A stretch of 64,000 bases of DNA. Source: Mycobacterium sp. MYCO198283. GTDB taxonomy: Bacteria; Actinomycetota; Actinomycetes; Mycobacteriales; Mycobacteriaceae. Below, piece by piece: positions 18,879 through 27,927 of this stretch. How positions within the stretch are numbered: the stretch's first letter is position 1; every line of letters starts with the position of its first letter. Made by a program: the position numbers and the translations under genes. The stretch spans positions 310,001 through 374,000 of the forward strand of contig NZ_JAJQJI010000003.1 in NCBI RefSeq assembly GCF_021213805.1, read 5' to 3'. Below the pieces are notes generated by a model. The model worked only from the letters and a program-made list of their open reading frames with translations, was not told the origin of the DNA and searched no databases.

Positions 18879-19106
18879 ATGCTGCTGATACGCCTTCGGC
18901 AGATCCTGAGTTATCAGCTCACCATCGCGGAGCTGATCGGAGTCGGGCTGCTGCTCGGCATTCCGTATCTCGTGGTGGGCATCGTGTGGTCCGCCACCCA
19001 CACCGAGCACCTCGCCGCGCTCGACGGCGCCGACCTGGTGGTGTCGTTCCTCGGCTCCATCGCGTCGTGGCCGGTGCTGTTGTTCTCGAACGTCTGCATG
19101 ACATGA
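18879..19106 (+). CDS. Small membrane protein (Rv0460-like)
   Basis: The protein has 75 residues with two hydrophobic stretches (IGVGLLLGIPYLVVGIVW and VVSFLGSIASWPVLLF). The position and size fit Rv0460, a conserved hydrophobic protein of unknown function. The stop overlaps the next start as ATGA. TAACAT at 18838-18843 is a plausible -10 box, and GGGGAGG lies before the ATG. Confidence 0.75.
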   Translation: MLLIRLRQILSYQLTIAELIGVGLLLGIPYLVVGIVWSATHTEHLAALDGADLVVSFLGSIASWPVLLFSNVCMT

Positions 19107-19462
19107 CCGATCCGCGCGACGAATCGGTGCCGTCGAACCGGGTGCTCGCCGTGCTGACCGGCGGTGTGCTGCTGGTGGTCGTCGGGTTGGTGGCGCTGCG
19201 GTTTCCGGTGCTGCTCGACGCCTACGACAAACTCGGCATCCAGATCGACTGCGGCACCGGGTATCTCGCCGACCTCGATCAGGCGGGCCGCATGGGCCCC
19301 GAGTATGTCGACCGCTGCCACGGTGCGTTGCTGGTCCGTCGGCTGTGGGCCATTCCGCTCGCGGTGGCCGGCTGGCTGCTGCTGAGCGCCCTGGTGGTGT
19401 CGTGGATGTTCGCCGGCCGGCCGGCCGATGATCGCGTCGCCTCCCCGTCGAAGAGCGCCTGA
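19103..19462 (+). CDS. Two-span membrane protein (Rv0461-like)
   Basis: The protein has 119 residues with membrane spans VLAVLTGGVLLVVVGLVALR and AIPLAVAGWLLLSALVVSWM. Between them lies a loop with two Cys (IDCGTGYLADLDQAGR and VDRCHGALLVRR) that could form a disulfide outside the membrane. It overlaps the upstream gene by 4 bp and so is translationally coupled. Function is unknown. Confidence 0.75.
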   Translation: MTDPRDESVPSNRVLAVLTGGVLLVVVGLVALRFPVLLDAYDKLGIQIDCGTGYLADLDQAGRMGPEYVDRCHGALLVRRLWAIPLAVAGWLLLSALVVSWMFAGRPADDRVASPSKSA

Positions 19463-19528
19463 GCGGGCGGCGAAACACCGTCGCGGGCTCCCGGGTGGCA
19501 ACGGTTCCCCGCGCTAACGTCAGTAGCC

Positions 19529-19807
19529 GTGATACCGCTACCCCGGACGTGGCAGCTCACCGCGGCGATGGTGGCGGGCATCGCGGTCGGGCTGCTGGTA
19601 GGCGTCGCCGTGGCGTTGCTGCACACCGGACCCGTCCGGCCCGACATCGTCATCGCCTTCGTCGTCGGTGTGCCCGGCGCGCTGGGATTGCTGCTGGTCG
19701 CGACGGCCAATCGGCGCTGGGCCACGACGGCGGGAACCTTCGTGCTGTCCATCGCCCCCGGCTGGTTCGGCGCACTGGTGCTCGCGCAGGCGGTCAACGG
19801 TGGCTGA
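19529..19807 (+). CDS. Small three-span membrane protein
   Basis: The protein has 92 residues and is almost wholly hydrophobic (AAMVAGIAVGLLVGVAVALL, IVIAFVVGVPGALGLLLVA, FVLSIAPGWFGALVLA). GTG 19529 lies eight bases after TAACGT, so it is probably leaderless. It overlaps the next start by 8 bp. No function recognised. Confidence 0.65.
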   Translation: MIPLPRTWQLTAAMVAGIAVGLLVGVAVALLHTGPVRPDIVIAFVVGVPGALGLLLVATANRRWATTAGTFVLSIAPGWFGALVLAQAVNGG

Positions 19808-20384
19808 CACCTCGTCGTCCCCGTCGACATCCCCGTCGACCGACGCCGGCCCCGCCACCCAGTGGGATTTGGCGGCGCAGCCCGACGCGCTCGCCGCCGA
19901 GGCGTTCGCCCCGGACCGGTCGTCGTTCACCGGGCCGCTGCCCACCCAGGCGCCGCCCGAGCCCGCGGCGGAGCCGGTCGCCGAGCCCGTCGCCGACCAG
20001 ACACCCGAGCCGGCCGACGACCCGGTCGCGTCGCCCGTGCTGCCCGTCGTCGTACCCGGTGCCTATCTGTTCCTCAAACGCTGGCAGCTGTTCGTCGTGC
20101 TGCTGGCCGTCTGGGTGCCCGCCGCCGCCGTGGGCGCCGGGCTGTACCACTGGTGGTTCACGTCGTTCGACAAGACGTGGCCGGTGTTCGCGGTGCTGGC
20201 CTTCGTCGTCGGCTGCGCGGTGGCGGCGTTGCTGATGTCGCTGGTGCCGGACCGGCCGCTGGCGACCGCTGTGGCGATCGCGATGATGACGGCGATACCC
20301 GCGGCCGTCACCGCTGCAGCGCTGCTGCACGGCGCGTACTTCTTCTCCTGGATCGACCGCCCTGGGATCGCGCCACCTGGCTAG
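19800..20384 (+). CDS. Membrane protein with Pro/Glu-rich cytoplasmic head
   Basis: The protein has 194 residues from GTG 19800. The first 85 are rich in Ser, Pro, Glu and Ala with PEPAAEPVAEPVADQTPEPA and appear disordered. Three membrane spans follow (LFVVLLAVWVPAAAVGAGLY, VFAVLAFVVGCAVAALLMSL, AMMTAIPAAVTAAALLHGAY). The gene lies directly before lpdC. Function is unknown. Confidence 0.65.
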   Translation: MADTSSSPSTSPSTDAGPATQWDLAAQPDALAAEAFAPDRSSFTGPLPTQAPPEPAAEPVAEPVADQTPEPADDPVASPVLPVVVPGAYLFLKRWQLFVVLLAVWVPAAAVGAGLYHWWFTSFDKTWPVFAVLAFVVGCAVAALLMSLVPDRPLATAVAIAMMTAIPAAVTAAALLHGAYFFSWIDRPGIAPPG

Positions 20385-20393
20385 GGTGGTGGA

Positions 20394-21800
20394 GTGGCAG
20401 ATCATTTTGACGTCGTAGTACTCGGAGCGGGCCCCGGCGGTTACGTGGCGGCGATCCGTGCCGCGCAGCTCGGCCTCAACACCGCCGTCGTCGAACCCAA
20501 GTACTGGGGCGGCGTGTGCCTGAACGTCGGCTGCATCCCGTCGAAGGCGCTGCTGCGCAACGCCGAGGTCGCGCACATCTTCACCAAGGAAGCCAAGACC
20601 TACGGCATGAGCGGCGAGGTGACGTTCGACTTCGGCACCGCCTACGACCGCAGCCGCAAGGTGGCCGAGGGGCGCGTCACCGGCGTGCACTTCCTGATGA
20701 AGAAGAACAAGATCACCGAGATCCACGGCTACGGCACGTTCACCGACGACCACACGCTGTCGGTCGACTTGAACGACGACGGCGGCACGCAGCAGGTGAC
20801 GTTCGACCACGCGATCATCGCGACCGGCGCGCACACCAAGCTGGTGCCCGGCACGTCGCTGAGCGAGAACGTCGTCACCTACGAAGAGCAGATCATGGAG
20901 CGGGAGCTGCCGTCGTCCATCGTGATCGCCGGCGCGGGCGCCATCGGCATGGAGTTCGCCTACGTCATGAAGAATTACGGCGTCGACGTCACCATCGTCG
21001 AGTTCCTGCCCCGCGCTCTGCCCAACGAGGACGCCGAGATCTCCAAGGAGATCGAGAAGCAGTACAAGAAGCTGGGCGTGAAGATCCTGACGGGCACCAA
21101 GGTCGAGAAGATCGAAGATCCCGGCGGCGACGGCCAGGTGACCGTCTCGATCAGCAAGGACGGCAAGAGCGACGAGCTCAAGGCCGACAAGGTGCTGCAG
21201 GCCATCGGCTTCGTGCCCAACGTCGAGGGCTACGGGCTCGACAAGGCCGGTGTCGAGCTGAACGACCGCGGCGGCATCGGTATCAGCGACTACATGCGCA
21301 CCAACGTGTCGCACATCTACGCCATCGGCGACGTCACCGGCAAGCTGCAGCTCGCCCACGTCGCGGAGGCGATGGGCGTGGTGGCCGCCGAGACCATCGC
21401 TGGCGCCGAGACCATGGAGCTGGGCGACTACCGGATGATGCCGCGCGCCACGTTCTGTCAGCCGCAGGTCGCGAGCTTCGGGCTCACCGAGGAGCAGGCC
21501 CGCGACGAGGGCTACGACGTCAAGGTCGCGAAGTTCCCGTTCACCGCCAACGCCAAGGCCCACGGGCTCGGCGATCCGAGCGGCTTCGTGAAGCTGGTCG
21601 CCGACGCCAAGTACGGCGAGCTCATCGGCGGGCACATGATCGGCCACGACGTCTCCGAGCTGCTACCCGAGCTCACGCTCGCCCAGAAATGGGACCTCAC
21701 CGCCGGCGAGCTGGCGCGCAACGTCCACACCCATCCGACGCTGTCCGAGGCGCTGCAGGAATGCTTCCACGGCCTCGCCGGCCACATGATCAACTTCTGA
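20394..21800 (+). CDS. lpdC: Dihydrolipoamide dehydrogenase
   Basis: The protein has 468 residues and is the FAD-dependent E3 that reoxidises dihydrolipoyl groups of 2-oxoacid dehydrogenases. In mycobacteria it also serves peroxynitrite reductase/peroxidase. It shows the FAD fold [15 protein letters not shown], the redox pair in [13 protein letters not shown], the NAD fold [26 protein letters not shown] and the catalytic [11 protein letters not shown] 20394 lies six bases after TAGGGT, so the message looks leaderless. Position matches Rv0462. Confidence 0.95.
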   Translation: MADHFDVVVLGAGPGGYVAAIRAAQLGLNTAVVEPKYWGGVCLNVGCIPSKALLRNAEVAHIFTKEAKTYGMSGEVTFDFGTAYDRSRKVAEGRVTGVHFLMKKNKITEIHGYGTFTDDHTLSVDLNDDGGTQQVTFDHAIIATGAHTKLVPGTSLSENVVTYEEQIMERELPSSIVIAGAGAIGMEFAYVMKNYGVDVTIVEFLPRALPNEDAEISKEIEKQYKKLGVKILTGTKVEKIEDPGGDGQVTVSISKDGKSDELKADKVLQAIGFVPNVEGYGLDKAGVELNDRGGIGISDYMRTNVSHIYAIGDVTGKLQLAHVAEAMGVVAAETIAGAETMELGDYRMMPRATFCQPQVASFGLTEEQARDEGYDVKVAKFPFTANAKAHGLGDPSGFVKLVADAKYGELIGGHMIGHDVSELLPELTLAQKWDLTAGELARNVHTHPTLSEALQECFHGLAGHMINF

Positions 21801-21869
21801 CCATGCGCGGGGCGGGCCGCCGCAGGGCTTCGCCGTGACCGCGGAACGCACGACGACGTTCGGCGGGTC

Positions 21870-22415
21870 ATGACGGTCGACGTGTTGTTCCTGCACGGCG
21901 GCGGGCCCGACGGCTACGTCGCGGACCTCGAGCTGGCCGGTGCGCTGGGAGCCGAACTCGGACCGGGTTTCTCGGTGCACGTCCCGGATCTGACCGAGGA
22001 GTCCGACTGGCCGCGGGAGATCGCCAGCCAGGCCGCGGATCTCGCCGAGCCGCTGGTGGTGGTCGCCCACTCCCACGGCGGCGCGATGGCGCTGTCGTGG
22101 CTCGTCGGCTCCGACGACCTACCCGAGCTGGCGGGCGTCTTCCTACTGGCATCGCCGCGCTGGGGCAGCGACGACGACTGGGACGTCGAGGAATTCGCGC
22201 TGCCCGACGACCTGGCGCAGCAGCTGCCGCCGGTGCCGCTGTTCCTCTTCCACAACAGCGACGACGAGGTGGTGCCCGTCGAGCACCTGCAGCGGTACGC
22301 CGAGGCGTTGCCGGCGGCGCAGGTGATCGAGCTGCCCGCCGGCGGCCACCAGTTCGTCGACGGGGTCGAGGCCGTCGCCGCGGAGATCACGGCCATCACC
22401 GCCGACACCGACTGA
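21870..22415 (+). CDS. Small alpha/beta hydrolase
   Basis: The protein has 181 residues. VDVLFLHGGGPDGYV opens the fold with an oxyanion-type HGGG, the nucleophile elbow is AHSHGGAMA, NSDDEVVP supplies the acid and PAGGHQFVDG the His. The triad appears complete. It resembles serine hydrolases of the RBBP9/dienelactone group. The substrate is unknown. Confidence 0.75.
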   Translation: MTVDVLFLHGGGPDGYVADLELAGALGAELGPGFSVHVPDLTEESDWPREIASQAADLAEPLVVVAHSHGGAMALSWLVGSDDLPELAGVFLLASPRWGSDDDWDVEEFALPDDLAQQLPPVPLFLFHNSDDEVVPVEHLQRYAEALPAAQVIELPAGGHQFVDGVEAVAAEITAITADTD

Positions 22416-22427
22416 GGCCGACACCGA

Positions 22428-22979
22428 CTAGTCCGGGAAGTCGAGCGGCACCTTGAGCGTCGCGATGGTCGCCGCGAGCCCGTCGTAGTTGGCCGCCAAC
22501 ATGCAGAACTCGATGGCTTGCGGCCGGGTGAGGTAGCCGGTCAGCGCCTTCCACGTCTCGCCGGACACCGAGCGCGTCACCACGAACTCGTCGGTCGCGG
22601 TGATCAGCGTGCGCTGGCGGTCGGTCAGCCCGGGCGCGTCGGGGCCCTCGAAGATCTTGGCCTGGAACTCCGGGTCGAGCCCGCGGCTGCGCGCCAGCCG
22701 GCGGTGCTGCTGCAGCTCGTATGCGCTGTCGCGCAGGTGGGCGACGCGCAGGATCACCAGCTCGGCGTCTTGCCGGCTCAGCGTGCCGGCGCCCAGCAGC
22801 ACCCCGGAATAGGGCAGCCACGCCAGGAACAGCCGCTTGTTCTGGCCGAGCACGTTGAACAGGCTGAAGCGCGGCGCCCGGATGGCGCGGGCGCCCAGCT
22901 TCGCGACGGCCCAGTTGAGCGGGCCCAGCTCCTTCAAGCCGCCGGGCGGGATGCGGGGGGTGTCGTCGGTCGTGCTCAC
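22428..22979 (-). CDS. Carboxymuconolactone decarboxylase-family protein (Rv0464c-like)
   Basis: The protein has 183 residues of AhpD/CMD-type helical fold (LSRQDAELVILRVAHLRDSA, YELQQHRRLARSRG). The CxxC of AhpD is not present, so alkylhydroperoxide chemistry is unlikely. It starts one base after the ramB stop and is surely in its operon. Confidence 0.8.
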   Translation of the reverse strand: MSTTDDTPRIPPGGLKELGPLNWAVAKLGARAIRAPRFSLFNVLGQNKRLFLAWLPYSGVLLGAGTLSRQDAELVILRVAHLRDSAYELQQHRRLARSRGLDPEFQAKIFEGPDAPGLTDRQRTLITATDEFVVTRSVSGETWKALTGYLTRPQAIEFCMLAANYDGLAATIATLKVPLDFPD

Positions 22980-22980
22980 G

Positions 22981-24402
22981 TCAGACCTGCTTTACCAGAT
23001 AGGGCGACACCGTGCTGCGGTGCTCGTCGAGGTCGAGCGCGTGCCCGAGCGCCGGGAACGCCCGCTGCGGGCAGTTGACGCGTTCACAGACCCGGCACCC
23101 CGCACCGATCGGTGTCGCGTTCTCCCCGGACAGGTCCAACCCCTCCGAGTACACCAGGCGGTGTGCATGCCGGAGTTCACAACCGAGTCCGATCGCAAAC
23201 GTCTTACCCGGCTGACCATAGCGGGACGCCCGCCGCTCGACGGTCCGCGCCACCCACATGTAGTTGCGGCCGTCGGGCATCTGGGCGATCTGGACGCCGA
23301 TCTTCCCCGGGTTCGCGAACGTTTCGTAGACGTTCCACAGCGGGCAGGTGCCGCCGCTCGACGAGAAGTGGAACCCGGTGGCGGACTGGCGTTTGCTCAT
23401 GTTGCCCGCGCGGTCGACGCGCACGAAGGAGAACGGCACACCGCGCATCGACGGGCGCTGCAACGTCGACAGCCGGTGCGCGATGGTCTCGTAGCTGACG
23501 GAGTAGAACGCGCTGAGCCGCTCGACGTCGTACCGGAACCGCTCGGCGACGCCGTGGAACGGGCGGTAGGGGAGCACGGTGGCGGCCGCGAAATAGTTGG
23601 CGAACCCGAGCCGGGCCAGCGTGCGCGACTCGTCGCTGGTGAAGTGGCCGTCGGCGACCAGGGCGTCGATGAGGTCGCCATGCTCGAGGTAGGCCAACTC
23701 GGCGGCGAGCCGGAACACGTACTGGCCCGACGACAGCTGCTCGCCGATCTCCAGCAGCCGGGTCTCGGGGTCGTAGCGGTGCATGACGGTGTCGCCGAGG
23801 TCGGAGCGGTGCACGATGCGCACGTTGTGCACCCGCGACAGCCGGTCGGCCAGGTCGCGGGCGAGGTCGCGGCGGTGCAGCCGCATCCGTACCGTCAGGT
23901 CCTCGGCCGCGGTGTCGAGGTCGTGCAGGTAGTTCTGCCGCTGGTAGAAGTACTCGCGCACCTCCTCGTGCGGCATGGTGATGGTGCCGCTCCCGCTTCC
24001 TGCGCCGTCGGCGAACCGCTCCTCGGTGACGGCCGCCAGCTGCGTGGTGGTGAGCCGGTAGCGGCGGTGCAGGTTCACCATCGCGCGGGCGAAGCCGGGA
24101 TGCGCGGCGACGACGTCGGCGAGTTCGGCGGGCTCGACGTCCGCGCCGACGTCGCGGTCCATGGTCACCTCGCGCAGCTCGGCCACCAGCCGGGTGTCGT
24201 CCTGCGAGGCGAAGAACGTCGCGTCGACCCCGAACACCTCGGTGACCCGCAGCAGCACGCTGACGGTGAGCGGCCGGACGTCGTGCTCGATCTGGTTGAG
24301 GTAGCTGGGGGAGATGTGCAGCAGGCCGGCGAGCGCGGCCTGGCTGTAGCCGCGCTCGGTGCGCAGCTGGCGCACCCGCGATCCGACGAACGTCTTCGCC
24401 AC
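22981..24402 (-). CDS. ramB: Transcriptional regulator RamB of the glyoxylate cycle
   Basis: The protein has 473 residues. The N-terminal XRE helix-turn-helix is RQLRTERGYSQAALAGLLHI then SPSYLNQIEHDVRPLT. A middle IrrE-like region contains ELAYLEHGDLIDALVADGHF, and a C-terminal Cys-containing part has CRVCERVNCPQRAFP. This is the ScfR/RamB family, which controls acetate and propionate genes such as aceA. GTG 24402 follows TAGGCT by six bases, so it appears leaderless. It diverges from the thioesterase gene and lies near its presumed target icl. Confidence 0.93.
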   Translation of the reverse strand: MAKTFVGSRVRQLRTERGYSQAALAGLLHISPSYLNQIEHDVRPLTVSVLLRVTEVFGVDATFFASQDDTRLVAELREVTMDRDVGADVEPAELADVVAAHPGFARAMVNLHRRYRLTTTQLAAVTEERFADGAGSGSGTITMPHEEVREYFYQRQNYLHDLDTAAEDLTVRMRLHRRDLARDLADRLSRVHNVRIVHRSDLGDTVMHRYDPETRLLEIGEQLSSGQYVFRLAAELAYLEHGDLIDALVADGHFTSDESRTLARLGFANYFAAATVLPYRPFHGVAERFRYDVERLSAFYSVSYETIAHRLSTLQRPSMRGVPFSFVRVDRAGNMSKRQSATGFHFSSSGGTCPLWNVYETFANPGKIGVQIAQMPDGRNYMWVARTVERRASRYGQPGKTFAIGLGCELRHAHRLVYSEGLDLSGENATPIGAGCRVCERVNCPQRAFPALGHALDLDEHRSTVSPYLVKQV

Positions 24403-24520
24403 CCGGCCAGCCTAGCAACGTGCGAAGCGGTTCTTCGCAGTGTTGGCAACACCTCCGCTGTGGCAGGATCGGGGCCGCCCGGGCAGCACGCGCGGCCGGG
24501 CCACAACCCAGGAGGAATCT

Positions 24521-25342
24521 GTGAGCGGCACCGCGGCGGCGGCCGGCACCGGCCTGGCGAAGGTGTTGATGCCGGTGCCCGACCCGCACCCCGACGTCTT
24601 CGACACCTCCTGGCCGCTGCGCGTCGCCGACGTGGACCGCACCGGGCGGCTCAAGTTCGACGCGGCGACCCGCCACATCCAGGACGTCGGCTCCGACCAC
24701 CTGCGCGAGCTCGGCTTCGAGCAGACGCACCCGCTGTGGATCGTCCGGCGGACGATGATCGACCTGATCCGGCCCATCGAATTCCCGGACATGCTGCGGC
24801 TGCGGCGTTGGTGTTCGGGCACGTCGAACCGCTGGTGTGAGATGCGGGTGCGCATCGACGGGCGCAGGGGCGGCCTCGTCGAATCCGAGGCGTTCTGGAT
24901 CAACATCAACCGCGAGACGCACGGCCCGGCGCGGATCGCCGACGACTTCATCGCCGGGCTGCAGCGCACCACCACGGTGAACCGGCTGCGGTGGAAGCCC
25001 TACCTGACGGCCGGTCGCCGGGAGGACGCCGACGACGTGCGCGCGTACCCGGTGCGGGCCAGCGACATCGACATCTTCGACCACATGAACAACTCGGTGT
25101 ACTGGGGTGTGGTCGAGGACTACCTGTACCGGCACCCGGAGCTGGTGCAGCGCCCGCTGCGGGCCACCATCGAACACGATCTGCCGGTGGCGTTCGGCGA
25201 CGCGCTGGAGATCATCACCCACGTGCACCCCGCCGGTTCCACGGACCGGTTCGGCGCCGAGCTGACGGACCGCACTGTTACAACGCTCACATTCGTGGTC
25301 GGCGACGAGACGAAAGCCGTCGCAGCGATCTTCCCGCTCTGA
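24521..25342 (+). CDS. Acyl-ACP/CoA thioesterase, double hot-dog (Rv0466-like)
   Basis: The protein has 273 residues. Two hot-dog repeats are visible, one beginning SWPLRVADVDRTGRLKFDAA and the other YPVRASDIDIFDHMNNSVYW. This is the layout of FatA/FatB-type thioesterases. It should hydrolyse fatty acyl thioesters. GTG 24521 has AGGAGG seven bases upstream. Its place between ramB and icl suits fatty-acid use. Confidence 0.85.
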   Translation: MSGTAAAAGTGLAKVLMPVPDPHPDVFDTSWPLRVADVDRTGRLKFDAATRHIQDVGSDHLRELGFEQTHPLWIVRRTMIDLIRPIEFPDMLRLRRWCSGTSNRWCEMRVRIDGRRGGLVESEAFWININRETHGPARIADDFIAGLQRTTTVNRLRWKPYLTAGRREDADDVRAYPVRASDIDIFDHMNNSVYWGVVEDYLYRHPELVQRPLRATIEHDLPVAFGDALEIITHVHPAGSTDRFGAELTDRTVTTLTFVVGDETKAVAAIFPL

Positions 25343-25427
25343 GCGCGCCCGCTAAACAGTACGAGCGTACTGACCAGCGGAAATGGTTACCGGCTGGTAG
25401 TGTCGCCGGCTCTTCACGTCGCTGTAA

Positions 25428-25445
25428 CTTTGCAACCTTTGCAAC
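25428..25445 (+). promoter_or_regulatory. Tandem CTTTGCAAC repeats upstream of icl
   Basis: Two perfect, directly adjoining copies of CTTTGCAAC lie 160-180 bp before the icl start. TTTGC-containing boxes are known for RamB in corynebacteria, and ramB is 1 kb away. This makes the element a good candidate operator. RamB binding is inferred. Confidence 0.5.
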
Positions 25446-25606
25446 GATGCCTCGACCGTTGGCGAAAGTTGGCAGCGGAAACGGGTGGACCTGCGGTTAT
25501 GCGGTGAGGCATCCTCGGTACAGCACACGTTTGCCGTCGCACCGGTGTTAGCAAGTCGAAAATCCCGGCATCACCGGCGCGGAGAAGTTACGCAGAGGAG
25601 CAGTCG

Positions 25607-26893
25607 ATGTCGACCGTTGGGGCACCGAAGTCAGCCGAAGAGATCAAGCAGGATTGGGACACCAACCCGCGCTGGAAGAACGTCACCCGCGACTACAGCG
25701 CCGAGGACGTCGTCGCCCTGCAGGGCACCGTCGTCGAGGAGTCGACGCTGGCCCGTCGCGGCGCGGAGATCCTGTGGAAGCAGCTCCACGAGATGGAGTT
25801 CGTCAACGCGCTCGGTGCGCTGACCGGCAACATGGCCGTCCAGCAGGTGCGCGCCGGCCTGAAGGCCATCTACCTGTCCGGCTGGCAGGTCGCCGGTGAC
25901 GCCAACCTGTCGGGCCACACCTACCCCGACCAGAGCCTGTACCCGGCCAACTCGGTGCCGCAGGTCGTGCGACGCATCAACAACGCGCTGCTGCGCGCCG
26001 ATGAGATCGCCAAGGTCGAGAACGACACCGCCGTGGACAACTGGCTGGTGCCGATCGTCGCCGACGGCGAGGCCGGCTTCGGCGGCGCGCTGAACGTCTA
26101 CGAGCTGCAGAAGGCGATGATCGCCGCCGGTGTCGCCGGTTCGCACTGGGAGGACCAGCTCGCGTCGGAGAAGAAGTGCGGCCACCTCGGTGGCAAGGTG
26201 CTGATCCCCACCCAGCAGCACATCCGCACGCTGACCTCGGCCCGGCTCGCCGCCGACGTCGCCGACGTGCCGACCGTCGTCATCGCCCGGACCGATGCCG
26301 AGGCCGCCACGCTGATCACCTCCGACGTCGACGAGCGCGACCAGCCGTTCATCACCGGCGAGCGCACCGCCGAGGGCTTCTACCACGTGAAGAACGGCAT
26401 CGAGCCGTGTATCGCGCGCGCCAAGGCCTACGCGCCGTACTCCGACCTGATCTGGATGGAGACCGGCACGCCGGACCTCGAGGTGGCCAAGCGCTTCGCC
26501 GAGGGCGTGCAGGCCGAGTTCCCCGACCAGATGCTCGCCTACAACTGCTCGCCGTCGTTCAACTGGCGCAAGCACCTCGACGACGCGACGATCGCCAAGT
26601 TCCAAAAGGAGCTCGGGGCGATGGGCTTCAAGTTCCAGTTCATCACCCTCGCCGGCTTCCACGCGCTGAACTATTCGATGTTCGACCTGGCCTACGGCTA
26701 CGCCCGCAACCAGATGACGGCCTACGTCGAGCTGCAGGAGCGCGAGTTCGCCGCCGAGGAGCGGGGCTACACCGCGACCAAGCACCAGCGCGAGGTCGGC
26801 GCCGGCTACTTCGACCGGATCGCCACCACCGTCGACCCCAACAGCTCGACCGTGGCGCTCAAGGGTTCGACCGAAGAGGGCCAGTTCCACTGA
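25607..26893 (+). CDS. icl: Isocitrate lyase
   Basis: The protein has 428 residues and cleaves isocitrate to glyoxylate and succinate, the first step of the glyoxylate shunt. In mycobacteria it also serves the methylcitrate cycle. KKCGHLGGK holds the catalytic Cys191, with [13 protein letters not shown] metal region [20 protein letters not shown] and [10 protein letters not shown]. The C-terminus [13 protein letters not shown] is typical. AGAGGAG lies nine bases before ATG 25607. Position matches Rv0467. Confidence 0.97.
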   Translation: MSTVGAPKSAEEIKQDWDTNPRWKNVTRDYSAEDVVALQGTVVEESTLARRGAEILWKQLHEMEFVNALGALTGNMAVQQVRAGLKAIYLSGWQVAGDANLSGHTYPDQSLYPANSVPQVVRRINNALLRADEIAKVENDTAVDNWLVPIVADGEAGFGGALNVYELQKAMIAAGVAGSHWEDQLASEKKCGHLGGKVLIPTQQHIRTLTSARLAADVADVPTVVIARTDAEAATLITSDVDERDQPFITGERTAEGFYHVKNGIEPCIARAKAYAPYSDLIWMETGTPDLEVAKRFAEGVQAEFPDQMLAYNCSPSFNWRKHLDDATIAKFQKELGAMGFKFQFITLAGFHALNYSMFDLAYGYARNQMTAYVELQEREFAAEERGYTATKHQREVGAGYFDRIATTVDPNSSTVALKGSTEEGQFH

Positions 26894-26900
26894 GTTGCAC

Positions 26901-26962
26901 CGCGAGCGTGCGTGTTTGTACGGCAACACGCCGTGAACGCCGGCATGCGGCGCACGCTCGCG
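26901..26962. repeat. Inverted-repeat intergenic element after icl
   Basis: CGCGAGCGTGCG at 26901-26912 and CGCACGCTCGCG at 26951-26962 are perfect 12-base arms around a 38-base loop. The element starts 7 bp after the icl stop. I recall closely similar CGAGCGTGCG...CGCACGCTCG elements between other mycobacterial genes, so this is likely a dispersed family and may also act as a terminator. Confidence 0.6.
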
Positions 26963-26974
26963 CGGCTTGACAGT

Positions 26975-27009
26975 GCAGGCCCCGCCCGGAAAACCTGGGC
27001 GGGGCCTGC
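26975..27009 (+). terminator. Strong 13-bp hairpin between icl and fadB2
   Basis: GCAGGCCCCGCCC at 26975-26987 pairs perfectly with GGGCGGGGCCTGC at 26997-27009, with a nine-base loop. It lacks a T-run. It probably ends icl transcripts and lies 21 bp before the fadB2 start. Confidence 0.65.
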
Positions 27010-27030
27010 CGCCGTGAGAAGGGGATTGCG

Positions 27031-27885
27031 TTGAGCATCGAACGGGTCGGCGTCATCGGCGCCGGACAGATGGGGTCCGGCATCGCCGAGGTTTCGGCGC
27101 GCGCCGGCGTCGACGTGCTGGTCTTCGAGACCACCGACGCGCTGGTCGAGTCCGGCCGCAACCGCATCACCGGCTCGCTGGAGCGGGCAGCGTCGAAAGG
27201 CAAGCTGACCGAGGACGACCGCGACGCGGCGCTGCGGCGGCTGTCGTTCACCACCACGCTGGCCGACATGGCGGACCGCCAGCTGGTCGTCGAGGCCGTG
27301 ATCGAGGACGAGGCCGTCAAGACCTCGCTGTTCGCCGAGCTCGACCGCGTCATCACCGACCCGGACGCGGTGCTGGCGTCGAACACCTCGTCCATCCCGA
27401 TCATGAAGATCGCGGCCGCCACGGCGAACCCGCAGCGCGTGCTGGGCCTGCACTTCTTCAACCCGGTGCCGGTGCTGCCGCTGGTCGAGCTGATCGGCAC
27501 GCTGGTGACCGCCGACGGCGCGATCGCCCGCGCCGAGGCATTCGCCGCCGAGGCGCTGGGCAAGCGGGTGGTGCGGGCCGCCGACCGCTCCGGCTTCGTC
27601 GTCAACGCGCTGCTGGTGCCCTACCTGCTGTCGGCGATCCGCATGGCCGAAGCGGGCGTGGCCACGGTTGAGGACATCGACACCGCCGTCGTCGCGGGCC
27701 TGTCACATCCCATGGGCCCGCTGCGGTTGTCCGACCTGATCGGCCTGGACACCGTCAAGCTTATCGCCGACTCGATGTTCGACGAGTACAAGGAGCCGCA
27801 GTACGCGCCGCCGCCGCTGCTGCTGCGCATGGTCGAGGCGGGCCGGCTCGGCAAGAAGTCAGGCCGCGGCTTCTACACCTACTAG
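27031..27885 (+). CDS. fadB2: 3-hydroxybutyryl-CoA dehydrogenase
   Basis: The protein has 284 residues and oxidises 3-hydroxyacyl-CoA to 3-oxoacyl-CoA. The Rossmann motif is GVIGAGQMGSGIAEVSARAG. The catalytic His lies in GLHFFNPVPVLPLVE, and NTSSIPI and HPMGPLRLSDLIGLD complete the family pattern. The start is TTG 27031 with GAAGGGG upstream. Position matches Rv0468. The mycolic acid cyclopropane synthase genes expected next in M. tuberculosis are absent. Confidence 0.93.
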   Translation: MSIERVGVIGAGQMGSGIAEVSARAGVDVLVFETTDALVESGRNRITGSLERAASKGKLTEDDRDAALRRLSFTTTLADMADRQLVVEAVIEDEAVKTSLFAELDRVITDPDAVLASNTSSIPIMKIAAATANPQRVLGLHFFNPVPVLPLVELIGTLVTADGAIARAEAFAAEALGKRVVRAADRSGFVVNALLVPYLLSAIRMAEAGVATVEDIDTAVVAGLSHPMGPLRLSDLIGLDTVKLIADSMFDEYKEPQYAPPPLLLRMVEAGRLGKKSGRGFYTY

Positions 27886-27888
27886 CGT

Positions 27889-27905
27889 CGAGAACACCAT
27901 TCTCG
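27889..27905. repeat. Palindromic motif CGAGAA-N5-TTCTCG, left copy
   Basis: This imperfect palindrome just after the fadB2 stop recurs in inverted orientation at 28710-28725, on the far side of the broken DUF559 gene. The two copies differ at two positions. Confidence 0.6.
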
Positions 27906-27927
27906 CCGTGAAAGCCGGCCGACAGCC

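Noticed and set aside
19794..21647. 617-codon minus-strand open frame over lpdC
   Set aside because: It lies antisense to the conserved lpdC gene, with no domain of its own.
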